This document shows positions 28,367-36,733 of a DNA stretch of 64,000 bases, one piece after another. A model generated the notes under the pieces. That model had not been told where the DNA came from. It saw only the letters and a list, made by a program, of their open reading frames with translations, and did no database searches. Every line of letters begins with the position of its first letter. Within the stretch, counting starts at the first letter, position 1. A program made the position numbers and the translations under genes. The DNA is taken from NCBI RefSeq assembly GCF_036786105.1, contig NZ_DAIQRQ010000020.1, positions 1-64,000 of the forward strand, given 5' to 3'. Source of the DNA: Ohtaekwangia sp036786105 (GTDB lineage Bacteria; Bacteroidota; Bacteroidia; Cytophagales; Cyclobacteriaceae).

Positions 28367-28813
28367 TTATGCTTCCGATTCCAGTATACGTCTCAGGTAA
28401 TTTACCTGCCCGAGGTGATAATTTAGATGAAGGGCTAACTGCATCAATACATAACTGTTGGAACGTTTGGTTCCATCAAATGGCAACGGGTATTCACCAT
28501 CCAACGAGAGCGTGTCTAACGTATTGCTGATCATTGGGACAAGCGCTTCCAGCTGCTTCACAAGTTCTTTTCTGGCCACATCTTTTTTGATGAACTCCTG
28601 GTGGCGATCACGTATATATCCTGTGTTAGCCAACGTAGCGCCAATAAGATAATTGGTACCGCCGATGATATGCAGCACCAGGTTTCCACTTGAGTTTTTT
28701 ACCGATCCCTTCGTTTTCCACAGGTTCTCTTCATGCCTGAATAAGTTAACTTCGTCAATCAGCCTGGAGATATCGCGCTCATAAAAGCCTGTCAGTATAG
28801 TATTCAACATCAT
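28367..28813 (-). CDS. DinB-superfamily (DUF1572-like) protein
   Basis: 148 residues. Four-helix bundle of the DinB superfamily, DUF1572-like: an N-terminal helix with FYERDISRLIDEVNLF, then NLVLHIIGGTNYLIGATLANTG, containing the first His ligand, and MQLALHLNYHLGQVNYLRRIL, containing the paired histidines at the C-terminus. No signal peptide, so cytosolic, unlike its convergent neighbour. It starts with two Met codons (28813 and 28810). Probably a metal-dependent thiol transferase or hydrolase; substrate unknown. Confidence 0.85.
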   Translation of the reverse strand: MMLNTILTGFYERDISRLIDEVNLFRHEENLWKTKGSVKNSSGNLVLHIIGGTNYLIGATLANTGYIRDRHQEFIKKDVARKELVKQLEALVPMISNTLDTLSLDGEYPLPFDGTKRSNSYVLMQLALHLNYHLGQVNYLRRILESEA

Positions 28814-28883
28814 GATAATGAAATAGCAGATCAGATGAGCGAAGGTAAAAAATATATATTTTTACTACGTCAACAATATTTCC

Positions 28884-29081
28884 ATGACCGAACGAGAACT
28901 GATAAAGCTGGAAGCTACAATCCGTAATAAAATGGCGGAGATAAAAGCGCAACGTATTACGCTGAAAGATTCTGGCATTGGCGCCCTGATGAACTCATTG
29001 AAGCGAGCCGATGAAGCGCTCTATGAAAAAATTCTCCCGGAATATAAGCAGATGGTTGCCAACTTTAATCTCTTCAAGTAG
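28884..29081 (+). CDS. Small hypothetical helical protein
   Basis: 65 residues, no family recognised. It is highly charged and predicted all-helical (TERELIKLEATIRNKMAEIK; LKRADEALYEKILPEYKQM) with a possible short coiled coil. No signal or membrane segment. Codon texture resembles neighbouring genes and it has its own ATG after an A/T-rich leader, divergent from the DUF1572-like gene. About 100 bp separate it from the YcaQ-like gene, filled by A-rich repeated words (AATTTGAAAATTGGAAG type). Confidence 0.55.
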   Translation: MTERELIKLEATIRNKMAEIKAQRITLKDSGIGALMNSLKRADEALYEKILPEYKQMVANFNLFK

Positions 29082-29086
29082 AAGGC

Positions 29087-29132
29087 AATTTGAAAATTGG
29101 AAGATTACAAAATTGAAAAATTAAATTTCCCG
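29087..29132. repeat. A-rich degenerate words (AAAATTGGAAGATTACAAAATTG)
   Basis: The spacer contains successive variants of AATTTGAAAATTG. This is low-complexity repeat material of the sort also seen as AAGAAGTAAG beside the gap at 47133. Confidence 0.3.
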
Positions 29133-29180
29133 ATCTTCTGAGAGTATTTTCTGCTATCCGGGAATTTATTTATTTCATAT

Positions 29181-30371
29181 GTGGACAAGATCATTCTGAC
29201 AAAACCGGAGGCCCGGAAAATTATTCTTCATGCTGCAGGGCTGGCCAGGCGCGCACAATTTGGCAAAGGCAAAGAAGCTGTGTACAAGCTAATCGACCAA
29301 TTGGGATTTGTGCAGATCGATACAAATTACGTGGTCGAGCGTGCACACCATCACACCCTTGCTGCACGTATACCGGACTATAAACTTGAATGGATTGACG
29401 AGCTGCAAGCCGATGGACGCATCTTTGAATTCTGGACATTTGCCACAGGATATATACCCATGCGTGACTTCCGCTTCTCGCTACCCGTAAAAGCCAGCTT
29501 TGCTGCCCGAAGAAACGATCTTACGCAGGCGGAAGTCAACCTCATGCGAAGAATACTGGATCGCATAGCACGTGAAGGTCCGCTGAGGGCGCGCGATTTC
29601 GAGAACGACCGCGTTACGAAAAGTTCCGGCTGGTGGGACTGGCGCCCTTCGAAAGTGGCACTCGAACGACTTCATTTTGATGGTCGGCTTGTAACAACAC
29701 GAAGGAAAGATTTTCAAAAAGTATATGACCTGCCGGAAAATATACTGCCCGGCGACATCGATACTACCATGCCTACAGATGAAGAGTTTGCCAGGCATGT
29801 GATTATGCGCTCGCTGAAAGTACTGGGCATTGCTTCGATCAAAGAGATTGCCTGGAGTGCACGTTTTGTAAAGAACTCCGTGAAAACAGAGATACTAAAA
29901 CTTGTAGATTCTGGTGAGGTGTGCAGCGTGGCTGTTGCCGATCTGAAAACACCGCTATACATGCTTCCCGAGTATAAAAAGAAAAAGATTACGTTATCCG
30001 GCGATGCATTTATACTCTCACCTTTCGATATACTCAATGTATACCGTTTCCGCCTGCGCGACTTCTTTGACTTCGATTACCAGGTAGAATGTTTTGTACC
30101 CAAACCAAAACGGAAATATGGTTATTTCTCGTTACCTGTACTCATCGGAGATACCTTTGTTGCGCGAATGGATTCCAAAGCCGATCGCAAACAACGAATG
30201 CTGATCATCCACAACATTCACTTCGAGGACATCAAGCTCACCAAGGCCATGATCGGAAAAGTATGCGATGCCATCCAGCGCTTTGCCAGGTTCAACCAAT
30301 GTGAAACCATCACAATAGAAAAGTCTAATAATAAAACATTGTTGAAAACCCTGAGAAACACACTACCATAA
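29181..30371 (+). CDS. YcaQ-like DNA glycosylase / winged-helix protein
   Basis: 396 residues of the HTH_42 (YcaQ/AlkX) family. The catalytic region LGFVQIDTNYVVERAHHHTL holds the QxD pair (Gln and Asp of QID) and the R-A-H-H-H cluster known from E. coli YcaQ, a glycosylase that unhooks interstrand crosslinks and removes alkylated bases. Tandem winged-helix domains follow (GPLRARDFE..., SLKVLGIASIKEIAW). The start is GTG at 29181; an ATG two bases earlier is in another frame. It belongs with LigD as a DNA-repair function in this window but is not in an operon with it. Confidence 0.88.
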   Translation: MDKIILTKPEARKIILHAAGLARRAQFGKGKEAVYKLIDQLGFVQIDTNYVVERAHHHTLAARIPDYKLEWIDELQADGRIFEFWTFATGYIPMRDFRFSLPVKASFAARRNDLTQAEVNLMRRILDRIAREGPLRARDFENDRVTKSSGWWDWRPSKVALERLHFDGRLVTTRRKDFQKVYDLPENILPGDIDTTMPTDEEFARHVIMRSLKVLGIASIKEIAWSARFVKNSVKTEILKLVDSGEVCSVAVADLKTPLYMLPEYKKKKITLSGDAFILSPFDILNVYRFRLRDFFDFDYQVECFVPKPKRKYGYFSLPVLIGDTFVARMDSKADRKQRMLIIHNIHFEDIKLTKAMIGKVCDAIQRFARFNQCETITIEKSNNKTLLKTLRNTLP

Positions 30372-30398
30372 GCGCACGCCAATTCTACAAACAGTAGA

Positions 30399-30422
30399 CT
30401 TCTGGCAGCTGGCAGCCAGAAG
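30399..30422. other. Inverted repeat without T-run
   Basis: Arms CTTCTGGC / GCCAGAAG with loop AGCTGGCA, about 30 bp after the glycosylase stop. No T-run follows, so it is either a weak 3' end structure or part of the GGCAGC-rich intergenic words. Confidence 0.4.
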
Positions 30423-30490
30423 CCCGCAACTTCATCACCAGGAATGATTACCTTTACAGCTTGAAGAAAACTAAACTAGAAAAATAAGGC

Positions 30491-30781
30491 ATGTATACCG
30501 GGGTCTGGCAGATCGTAAAAGACGATATCAAGAAAACATTTGAAGTCTGCGGCCGCTCGCCCAATGGCAATTTGTTCTATAACAGCATCTATGCCATGCA
30601 GCGTGCCGGCATGAGCGTTACCTGTATAACACCGCCTATAACAAATAAGAACTCCAGCAAAGACCTCGTAAAAATCACCGGCTACACTCCTGAGACCGGC
30701 CTATACGAACGACTTCAAAAACAATACCGCGAGATCATCATGAACTCTGTAGATCATGATATTACAGAAGACGACCTTTGA
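30491..30781 (+). CDS. Hypothetical protein, 96 aa
   Basis: 96 residues, not recognised. Soluble, no signal peptide. The N-terminal half (MYTGVWQIVKDDIKKTFEVC, then GRSPNGNLFYNSIYAMQRAGM) looks like a folded alpha/beta domain with two cysteines and a Trp. The C-terminus is helical and acidic (SVDHDITEDDL). It lies 119 bp after the YcaQ-like gene on the same strand and about 240 bp before katG. Codon use matches neighbours. Confidence 0.6.
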   Translation: MYTGVWQIVKDDIKKTFEVCGRSPNGNLFYNSIYAMQRAGMSVTCITPPITNKNSSKDLVKITGYTPETGLYERLQKQYREIIMNSVDHDITEDDL

Positions 30782-30916
30782 AAATAGCTGCGAGCCAATA
30801 GATGTGTGAGCAAGCGGTGAGAACAGATCACCAGCTATAACTTTCAGACTTCCGTCTTTCGGCTCTCTACATTAGCCATCATAGACAAATCCTATATACA
30901 CATCAGAATAATCAAT

Positions 30917-30947
30917 TTGATCTATTTCCCGGTTGGGTTTAACATTG
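30917..30947 (+). promoter_or_regulatory. Candidate katG promoter (TTG-N20-TAACATTG)
   Basis: A -33 TTG (30917-30919), then 20 bp, then TAACATTG (30940-30947), one mismatch from TAnnTTTG, about 75 bp before the katG ATG. Spacing suits the Bacteroidota primary sigma factor. No obvious OxyR or PerR site was identified. Confidence 0.4.
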
Positions 30948-31022
30948 TAACGTGCAAAGCGAAGATGTGCTAAGCATCTCAACACGTAACAAGGTTCACT
31001 AACTTATAAACCCATTATCATA

Positions 31023-33266
31023 ATGACAAGCAACACAGATCAAACTCACGTTTACACCGTTAACGACAGTGTGGCAAAATGCCCTTTCCACGGTGGCTCA
31101 TTGAAGCAAGCCGCAGGCGGTGGTACCAGAAACCGCGACTGGTGGCCGAATCAATTAAGACTGAATATTCTTCGTCAGTTCTCTGCCCTATCCAACCCAA
31201 TGGATAAGTCTTTTAATTATGCCAGTGAGTTTAAGAAGCTCGATCTGAAAGCTGTAAAGAAAGATATCTTTGAACTGATGACAACATCGCAGGAATGGTG
31301 GCCGGCCGACTATGGTCATTATGGTCCCTTCTTTATTCGCATGGCATGGCACAGTGCGGGTACATATCGCGTATCCGATGGTCGCGGTGGTGCCGGTGCA
31401 GGTCAACAACGTTTCGCGCCGCTCAATAGCTGGCCCGACAATGCCAACCTCGATAAAGCGCGTCTGCTGTTGTGGCCTATCAAACAAAAATATGGTAAGA
31501 AAATTTCGTGGGCAGACTTGCTGATCCTTGCAGGTAACTGCGCGCTCGAATCCATGGGATTCAAAACATTTGGCTTCGCCGGCGGCCGTGAAGATGTTTG
31601 GGAACCACAGGAAGATGTGTATTGGGGCTCTGAAAAAACATGGCTGGGCGACAATCGCTATACAGGCGATCGTGAACTGGAGAATCCGTTAGGAGCTGTA
31701 CAGATGGGACTTATTTATGTAAATCCGGAAGGCCCTAACGGCAAACCAGATCCGGTTGCTGCAGCTCGTGACATCCGCGAAACATTCGGTCGCATGGCGA
31801 TGAACGATGAAGAAACAGTAGCACTCATTGCCGGCGGTCACTCCTTCGGTAAAACCCACGGAGCAGCGGAACCGGGTAAATATGTAAGTCATGAACCTGC
31901 TGCTGCAAGCATTGAAGAACAAAGCCTCGGCTGGAAAAATACATACGGCACAGGTAACGGTGCGCATACCATTACGAGTGGTTTGGAAGGTGCGTGGACA
32001 ACAACGCCTACCCAATGGAGCAATAACTTTTTCGAAAATCTTTTTGGCTTTGAATGGGAATTGACCAAGAGTCCTGCGGGTGCACATCAGTGGAAGCCGA
32101 AAGGTGGTGCGGGTGCAGGCACTGTGCCGGATGCACACGATGCATCCAAAAAGCACGCTCCTACTATGCTTACTACCGACCTTGCATTGAGATTTGATCC
32201 TATATATGAAAAGATATCAAGACGCTTCTTTGAAAATCCGAAGGAGTTTGCCGATGCATTCGCACGGGCCTGGTATAAACTCACGCACCGCGATATGGGG
32301 CCGCGCGCCCGTTACCTCGGTCCGGAAGTGCCGGCGGAGGAATTGATCTGGCAAGACCCGATTCCGGCCGTAACACACAAACTGATCGATGATAAAGATA
32401 TAGCTGCATTGAAGAGCAAAATTCTTGCTTCAGGTTTATCAGTATCACAGCTGGTATCCACGGCATGGGCATCTGCATCTACTTTCCGTGGCTCTGATAA
32501 ACGTGGTGGTGCCAATGGTGCACGCATTCGTCTGGCTCCGCAGAAAGACTGGGAAGTAAACAACCCAACGCAACTGGCTGCTGTATTGAAAACACTGGAA
32601 GGTATTCAGAAAGAATTTAACAGTGCACAAACAGACGGCAAGCAGATTTCATTGGCTGACCTGATCGTATTGGCAGGATCGGCAGGAGTTGAGAAAGCAG
32701 CAAAGAATGCTGGTCACGACATTACAGTTCCATTCATTCCCGGTCGCGCAGATGCTACACAGGAGCAGACGGATGTAGAATCGTTTGAAGTGCTGGAGCC
32801 GGGTGCCGATGCCTTCCGCAACTATGCAAAGAGCAAACACAAAGCTGCAGCAGAAGAAATGCTCATTGATAAAGCACAATTATTAACACTCACTGCACCT
32901 GAGATGACCGTGCTGGTAGGTGGTATGCGTGTGCTTAACACAAACTTTGATGGCTCAAAGCACGGTGTATTCACCAAGCGTCCGGAAGTTCTTACGAATG
33001 ACTTCTTCCTGAACCTGCTTGACCTCGGCACAACCTGGAAAGCTACGTCTGATGCGCAAACAACCTTTGAGGGCAGCGATCGCAAAACAGGCGTAGCCCA
33101 ATGGACGGCCACTCGTGTTGATCTTATCTTTGGCTCTAACGCTGAACTGCGTGCATTGGCAGAGGTATATGGAAGCACAGACTCACAGGAAAAGTTTGTT
33201 AAAGACTTTGTAGCGGCCTGGACGAAGGTGATGAACCTCGACCGCTTTGACCTTCTGGTTTCATAA
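31023..33266 (+). CDS. katG: Catalase-peroxidase HPI
   Basis: 747 residues, full length for KatG. The haem distal site is RMAWHSAGTYR (about 103-113, with the Arg, Trp and His), and the Tyr of the Met-Tyr-Trp adduct is in MGLIYVNPEGP (about 227). The proximal His is in IAGGHSFGKTHGA (about 270). The second, non-haem repeat starts near 430 (LASGLSVSQLVSTAWASASTFR). KatG dismutates H2O2 and has peroxidase activity; this form is cytosolic (no signal). Own promoter and strong terminator indicate a single-gene unit. KatG can activate isoniazid in mycobacteria, but that is not relevant here. Confidence 0.97.
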   Translation: MTSNTDQTHVYTVNDSVAKCPFHGGSLKQAAGGGTRNRDWWPNQLRLNILRQFSALSNPMDKSFNYASEFKKLDLKAVKKDIFELMTTSQEWWPADYGHYGPFFIRMAWHSAGTYRVSDGRGGAGAGQQRFAPLNSWPDNANLDKARLLLWPIKQKYGKKISWADLLILAGNCALESMGFKTFGFAGGREDVWEPQEDVYWGSEKTWLGDNRYTGDRELENPLGAVQMGLIYVNPEGPNGKPDPVAAARDIRETFGRMAMNDEETVALIAGGHSFGKTHGAAEPGKYVSHEPAAASIEEQSLGWKNTYGTGNGAHTITSGLEGAWTTTPTQWSNNFFENLFGFEWELTKSPAGAHQWKPKGGAGAGTVPDAHDASKKHAPTMLTTDLALRFDPIYEKISRRFFENPKEFADAFARAWYKLTHRDMGPRARYLGPEVPAEELIWQDPIPAVTHKLIDDKDIAALKSKILASGLSVSQLVSTAWASASTFRGSDKRGGANGARIRLAPQKDWEVNNPTQLAAVLKTLEGIQKEFNSAQTDGKQISLADLIVLAGSAGVEKAAKNAGHDITVPFIPGRADATQEQTDVESFEVLEPGADAFRNYAKSKHKAAAEEMLIDKAQLLTLTAPEMTVLVGGMRVLNTNFDGSKHGVFTKRPEVLTNDFFLNLLDLGTTWKATSDAQTTFEGSDRKTGVAQWTATRVDLIFGSNAELRALAEVYGSTDSQEKFVKDFVAAWTKVMNLDRFDLLVS

Positions 33267-33296
33267 ACAAACCAGGTCAAGTTTACTTATTTACAG

Positions 33297-33324
33297 AAAA
33301 GGTGGCTTTGCGGGCCACCTTTTT
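33297..33324. terminator. Strong bidirectional terminator after katG
   Basis: Stem AAAAGGTGGC / GCCACCTTTT, loop TTTGCGG, T-run on both strands. It lies 30 bp after katG and 100 bp after the convergent GH5 lipoprotein gene. Confidence 0.88.
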
Positions 33325-33423
33325 CTATAAATGTATACTATATGCATTTGCATAATTACTAAACCAGTATCAGCAGTTAATGGCCACTTATTACAGTATA
33401 GATAATCATGCAGATATAATATC

Positions 33424-34902
33424 TTATTGCTGTACAATCTGCCATTGCTGGTTATTACCACCATTCCACGGCCATTGAATGATGCTGGCACCATCGGTGG
33501 TGGAGCTCTGGTTTACATCCAGCGCATCGCTGCTGTTGCGATTGATGATACGATAGTATCCCCCACCATTATCAATGATCTGCCATTGCTGATTATTACC
33601 ACCGTTCCAGGGCCACTGTATAACCGCTGCCCCTGCCACCGTTGATGCCTGATTTACATCCAGCGCCTGACCGCTATTGCGATTCAATATCTGATGATAC
33701 CCGTTGCCGACATCCACAATACGCCATTGCTGATTGTTACCACCATTCCACGTCCATTGTATAACACTGGCGCCATTGGTAGTAGAGGCTCCGTTTACAT
33801 CAACCACTTTTCCGCTGTTGCGATTTGTGATTTTATAGTATGCGGTCGGTTCGAAGCCACCGTATCCCCAACCATAGCGAATGCGGGTAACACCCGAGCT
33901 GTTGGTTGTGGTAAGTGTTATGTTGGTACCACTTCCACCCCGCTGCTGAATGCTATAGCTATCGCCATCGCGCAGGCCTGGCCAGTATACACTGGCGATA
34001 CCGCTGTTTCTGAACTTATTCGTAGAGCCCTGTATATAGGCTATTTCATTATCACCATTTACCAGACCGGTATAATTCTTACCGCTTGTCATCGTAGCAC
34101 CAAATTCTGTTACAACTGTACGACTGGCGTAACTTCCTATTCGATTCTGCCAGTCTTGTTCCCAGGCAGCAGGCGATGTATGCGTTGCCCAGTATGCATA
34201 GTTATGCAAAGCTAGCAAGCAGTTGGTAAACCGGCTATCGGCACCTACGCCGGTAACATTTTCTGAGTAGCCTGTTCCACTCAGAATTATTCGTGACTGC
34301 GGCACCGATGGATAGCGCGAAAGCCATTCAGCATAGATTGATGTCAACTCCGATAATGTATACCCGTGCGGCTCATTGAACACTTCAAAATATACATTGC
34401 TGTTGCTTCCATATTTATTCACTACTGCCTGCCACATGTTCCAGAATTGCGTTATATCATCAATGCGGCCATCGCGTGAAGACGCAGATTCCCAGCAAGC
34501 AACAATTACTTTCATGCCCTTGCCGAGTGCCGCATCGAACGCTCCGGTATAGGCACTCCACCACGACTCCAATACACTATTGGTGTTAATCGGCAGGCGC
34601 ACCGTGTTAACGCCCTGCATATTGGTTTGAAAGCCGCTCAGAATAGAATTAGCTTTTGCCTGCACTGTAGCATAGCTATCGGAAGCTGTAAGACCGGAAG
34701 GAATAACCCAGCCGTCCACAAAGTTATCACGGCCATCGGCCCAGTTTACGCCGGCTATACCACCCCCAGCGCCAGTGCGTTTATCGGTGGTCGTGTTTAC
34801 AACATCGGACTTAGGTACATTTGAAGTTACGACTTCTTCCTGGCTACATCCGAACATCAGCGATAGCCACAGCATGGCTGCAAAACGTGTTTGTCTGATC
34901 AT
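33424..34902 (-). CDS. GH5 glycoside hydrolase lipoprotein with ricin-type CBM
   Basis: 492 residues. A lipoprotein signal with Cys in LMFGCSQ anchors it to the envelope. Residues ~45-345 form a GH5 (cellulase/mannanase-like) TIM barrel: GVNWADGRDNFVDGW at the first strand, acid/base Glu in YFEVFNEPHG and nucleophile Glu in RTVVTEFGA. Residues ~350-492 are three ~47-residue ricin B/CBM13-type repeats, each with the block NGGNNQQW, which bind sugar. Likely degrades a beta-glucan or mannan at the cell surface. No SusC/SusD pair is adjacent, so it is not part of a visible polysaccharide utilisation locus. The exact substrate is not readable. Confidence 0.9.
   Translation of the reverse strand: MIRQTRFAAMLWLSLMFGCSQEEVVTSNVPKSDVVNTTTDKRTGAGGGIAGVNWADGRDNFVDGWVIPSGLTASDSYATVQAKANSILSGFQTNMQGVNTVRLPINTNSVLESWWSAYTGAFDAALGKGMKVIVACWESASSRDGRIDDITQFWNMWQAVVNKYGSNSNVYFEVFNEPHGYTLSELTSIYAEWLSRYPSVPQSRIILSGTGYSENVTGVGADSRFTNCLLALHNYAYWATHTSPAAWEQDWQNRIGSYASRTVVTEFGATMTSGKNYTGLVNGDNEIAYIQGSTNKFRNSGIASVYWPGLRDGDSYSIQQRGGSGTNITLTTTNSSGVTRIRYGWGYGGFEPTAYYKITNRNSGKVVDVNGASTTNGASVIQWTWNGGNNQQWRIVDVGNGYHQILNRNSGQALDVNQASTVAGAAVIQWPWNGGNNQQWQIIDNGGGYYRIINRNSSDALDVNQSSTTDGASIIQWPWNGGNNQQWQIVQQ
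33441..33850 (-). repeat. Three tandem ~141-bp ricin-domain repeats
   Basis: Copies anchored at 33441, 33582 and 33723 are spaced exactly 141 bp (47 codons) and remain similar at the DNA level, especially around GCCATTGCTG(A/G)TT(A/G)TTACCACC. They encode the three lobes of the ricin-type module. Confidence 0.8.
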
Positions 34903-35234
34903 AATAAAAGGTTTATGGTTGTAGAATCATTATGCATCCAACATACCACGTCAGGCGTAATTTAAAAGGGGATATATGTGGATTTCGTGGGGGTTAAATC
35001 GTTTGCATTTTTATAAAAACACTTACCTGTCCCTACAGACAAGGTTATTAAAGGGGCCGCTCCCACCCGGTATATCAAAAAGCGATTAGTAGCTGTGGCT
35101 GTATTTCAAACCAGGTTTAAGTATATCGCTCACCAGGCAATGGTGAAGCAGTCAGAAATTTGAGTTCAGTTTATCTTCCGGATTCTACGTCTGCCCCGAC
35201 TTCTGCATCACTACTTGTGAATAATGATAACAAT
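34903..35234. other. Spacer between GH5 gene and MocR regulator
   Basis: 332 bp. Apart from short imperfect dyads and a possible GTGAAT/ATTCAC inverted repeat at the MocR 3' end (35217-35238), nothing is recognised. A 37-codon frame near 34978 is not convincing. Confidence 0.45.
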
Positions 35235-36623
35235 TCACGAAAACCACGCCTTATATAGCTTTCCCACTATTTTCTTAATTTCATCCAACGGCAAGCTCCC
35301 AAACTCAAACAGCACTTCGGGATATTTCGGCTGATTGCTTTTATCAAAGTAAAATACACTGGCAGGAGTAACGACTACTCCATTGTTCTGAGCACGCACC
35401 AACATTTCTTTCTCACTAAGTCTTGATTGTATTCGCAATAAAATATTCAAGCCGGAAGGTGTCTGATTAAAGTGTATTCGATTCTCCGGAAGCGCTTGCA
35501 GTGCTTCTATACATGCTTCATATTTTCGTTTATACAGGATGCGCATTTTTTTGAGATGTCGTTCCCAATAACCTTTTTCTATAAATAGCGCCAGTGCCTT
35601 GCGTGTAAAGTAAGGAGCGGTATTCGTGAGGTAGCTATAGGATGTATAAGGAATGGGAAACTGCCCGGGCAACACCATATAGGCAACACGAAGCGATGGC
35701 ATCAGCGCATTCGAGAAGGTCCCGATATAGATTACGCGATTATCCCGATCAAGTCCTTGCAACGAAGGCATCAGCTTTGTTTTATACCGGAACTCACAAT
35801 CAAAATCATCTTCTATGATATAAGCTTTATTTTTTTTTGCCCAGTTCAGAATCTGTATGCGATGACTCACCGGTATAGCTGCCCCGGTGGGATATTGATG
35901 GGATGGCGTAAGGTAAAGCAGATCAGCTTTTTCTCGCGCCAGTTGCTGCAGATCAATACCATGAGTGGCTACACGTATAGGCTTAACGTGGTAATTAAAC
36001 TCCTGAAACAATTGACGCGTCCGCGGATAGCCGGGGTCTTCCGTTAATATCCTGGAGCAGGAATTTCTCAGAATGAAAGCCAGCCAGAATACCAGTACGG
36101 TAGCTCCGGAACCTATCAGCAATTGTTCGGGAGTAGCCCGAACACCACGGTATTGAAAGAGGTATTGAATGAGTTGCTCCTTTAGCGGATCATCCTTTTC
36201 ATATTCCGGATATTGAAAGCTGATAGAATCAAGCGCCCAGTTGCTGCACTTACGCCATTGCTTCATAGGAAAAGTATGTTCGTCTACCAGATGTATAGAT
36301 GTATTGAAAGCAGGCTTCCATGCTTTTTCCTGTTTTTCTTTGACACGCATTGCAGGATTCCCCGCCTCTATATGCCAGTCTTTATGATCGATCCTGGTAA
36401 CAAACAATCCCCTGCGATGTTCATTAGTCACATACCCCTCGAGCACTAACTGCTCATACGCTTTCAATACCGTGTTATTACCAATGCCGAGTTCCTTGGC
36501 CAGCACACGATAAGAAGGCAACCGCTCGCGATAGTTCAGATGCTTTTTGAGGATGGCATCCTTGTAAAATTCATAGATCTGTTCATACAACGGCTTGTCG
36601 GCATGGTGAATGGTAGGGATCAT
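35235..36623 (-). CDS. GabR/MocR-type regulator lacking the PLP lysine
   Basis: 462 residues from the preferred start. An N-terminal GntR winged helix (PLYEQIYEFYKDAIL...LPSYRVLAKELGIGNNTVLKAYEQL) is fused to a class I aminotransferase domain, the MocR/GabR layout. The pocket motifs PSHQYPTG and IIEDDFDCEFRY are present. In the PLP lysine motif, however, GabR-like SFSK or TFSK reads YIGTFSNALMPSLRVAYMV: Lys is replaced by Asn (codon AAT). It should therefore not form the internal aldimine. The frame is open to 36725, but the ATG at 36623 is preferred because the longer start would overlap the divergent promoter. It may regulate itself and the divergent secreted-protein gene. Confidence 0.88.
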   Translation of the reverse strand: MIPTIHHADKPLYEQIYEFYKDAILKKHLNYRERLPSYRVLAKELGIGNNTVLKAYEQLVLEGYVTNEHRRGLFVTRIDHKDWHIEAGNPAMRVKEKQEKAWKPAFNTSIHLVDEHTFPMKQWRKCSNWALDSISFQYPEYEKDDPLKEQLIQYLFQYRGVRATPEQLLIGSGATVLVFWLAFILRNSCSRILTEDPGYPRTRQLFQEFNYHVKPIRVATHGIDLQQLAREKADLLYLTPSHQYPTGAAIPVSHRIQILNWAKKNKAYIIEDDFDCEFRYKTKLMPSLQGLDRDNRVIYIGTFSNALMPSLRVAYMVLPGQFPIPYTSYSYLTNTAPYFTRKALALFIEKGYWERHLKKMRILYKRKYEACIEALQALPENRIHFNQTPSGLNILLRIQSRLSEKEMLVRAQNNGVVVTPASVFYFDKSNQPKYPEVLFEFGSLPLDEIKKIVGKLYKAWFS

Positions 36624-36668
36624 ATCTGCATCCTTCAAAAAGTCAAAATCTGCATCCGTATAGGGGTG

Positions 36669-36676
36669 CAAAGATA
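36669..36676 (-). promoter_or_regulatory. -7 element TATCTTTG for the MocR-type gene
   Basis: Exact TAnnTTTG on the minus strand, 46 bp before the ATG at 36623. It lies three bases from the oppositely oriented element at 36680, so both promoters share one control region. Confidence 0.45.
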
Positions 36677-36679
36677 CAC

Positions 36680-36687
36680 TACTTTTG
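36680..36687 (+). promoter_or_regulatory. -7 element TACTTTTG for the secreted protein gene
   Basis: Exact TAnnTTTG, 46 bp before the ATG at 36734. It is back to back with the minus-strand element at 36669-36676. Confidence 0.5.
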
Positions 36688-36733
36688 CTTGTGAAATAAG
36701 GCACCTGGTATCTCAAATCAAACACCCATATCT

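Noticed and set aside
36624..36725. Longer N-terminus for the MocR-type gene (start at 36725)
   Set aside because: Would leave only 8 bp to the divergent gene and cover both candidate promoters; the ATG at 36623 fits the GntR domain start better.
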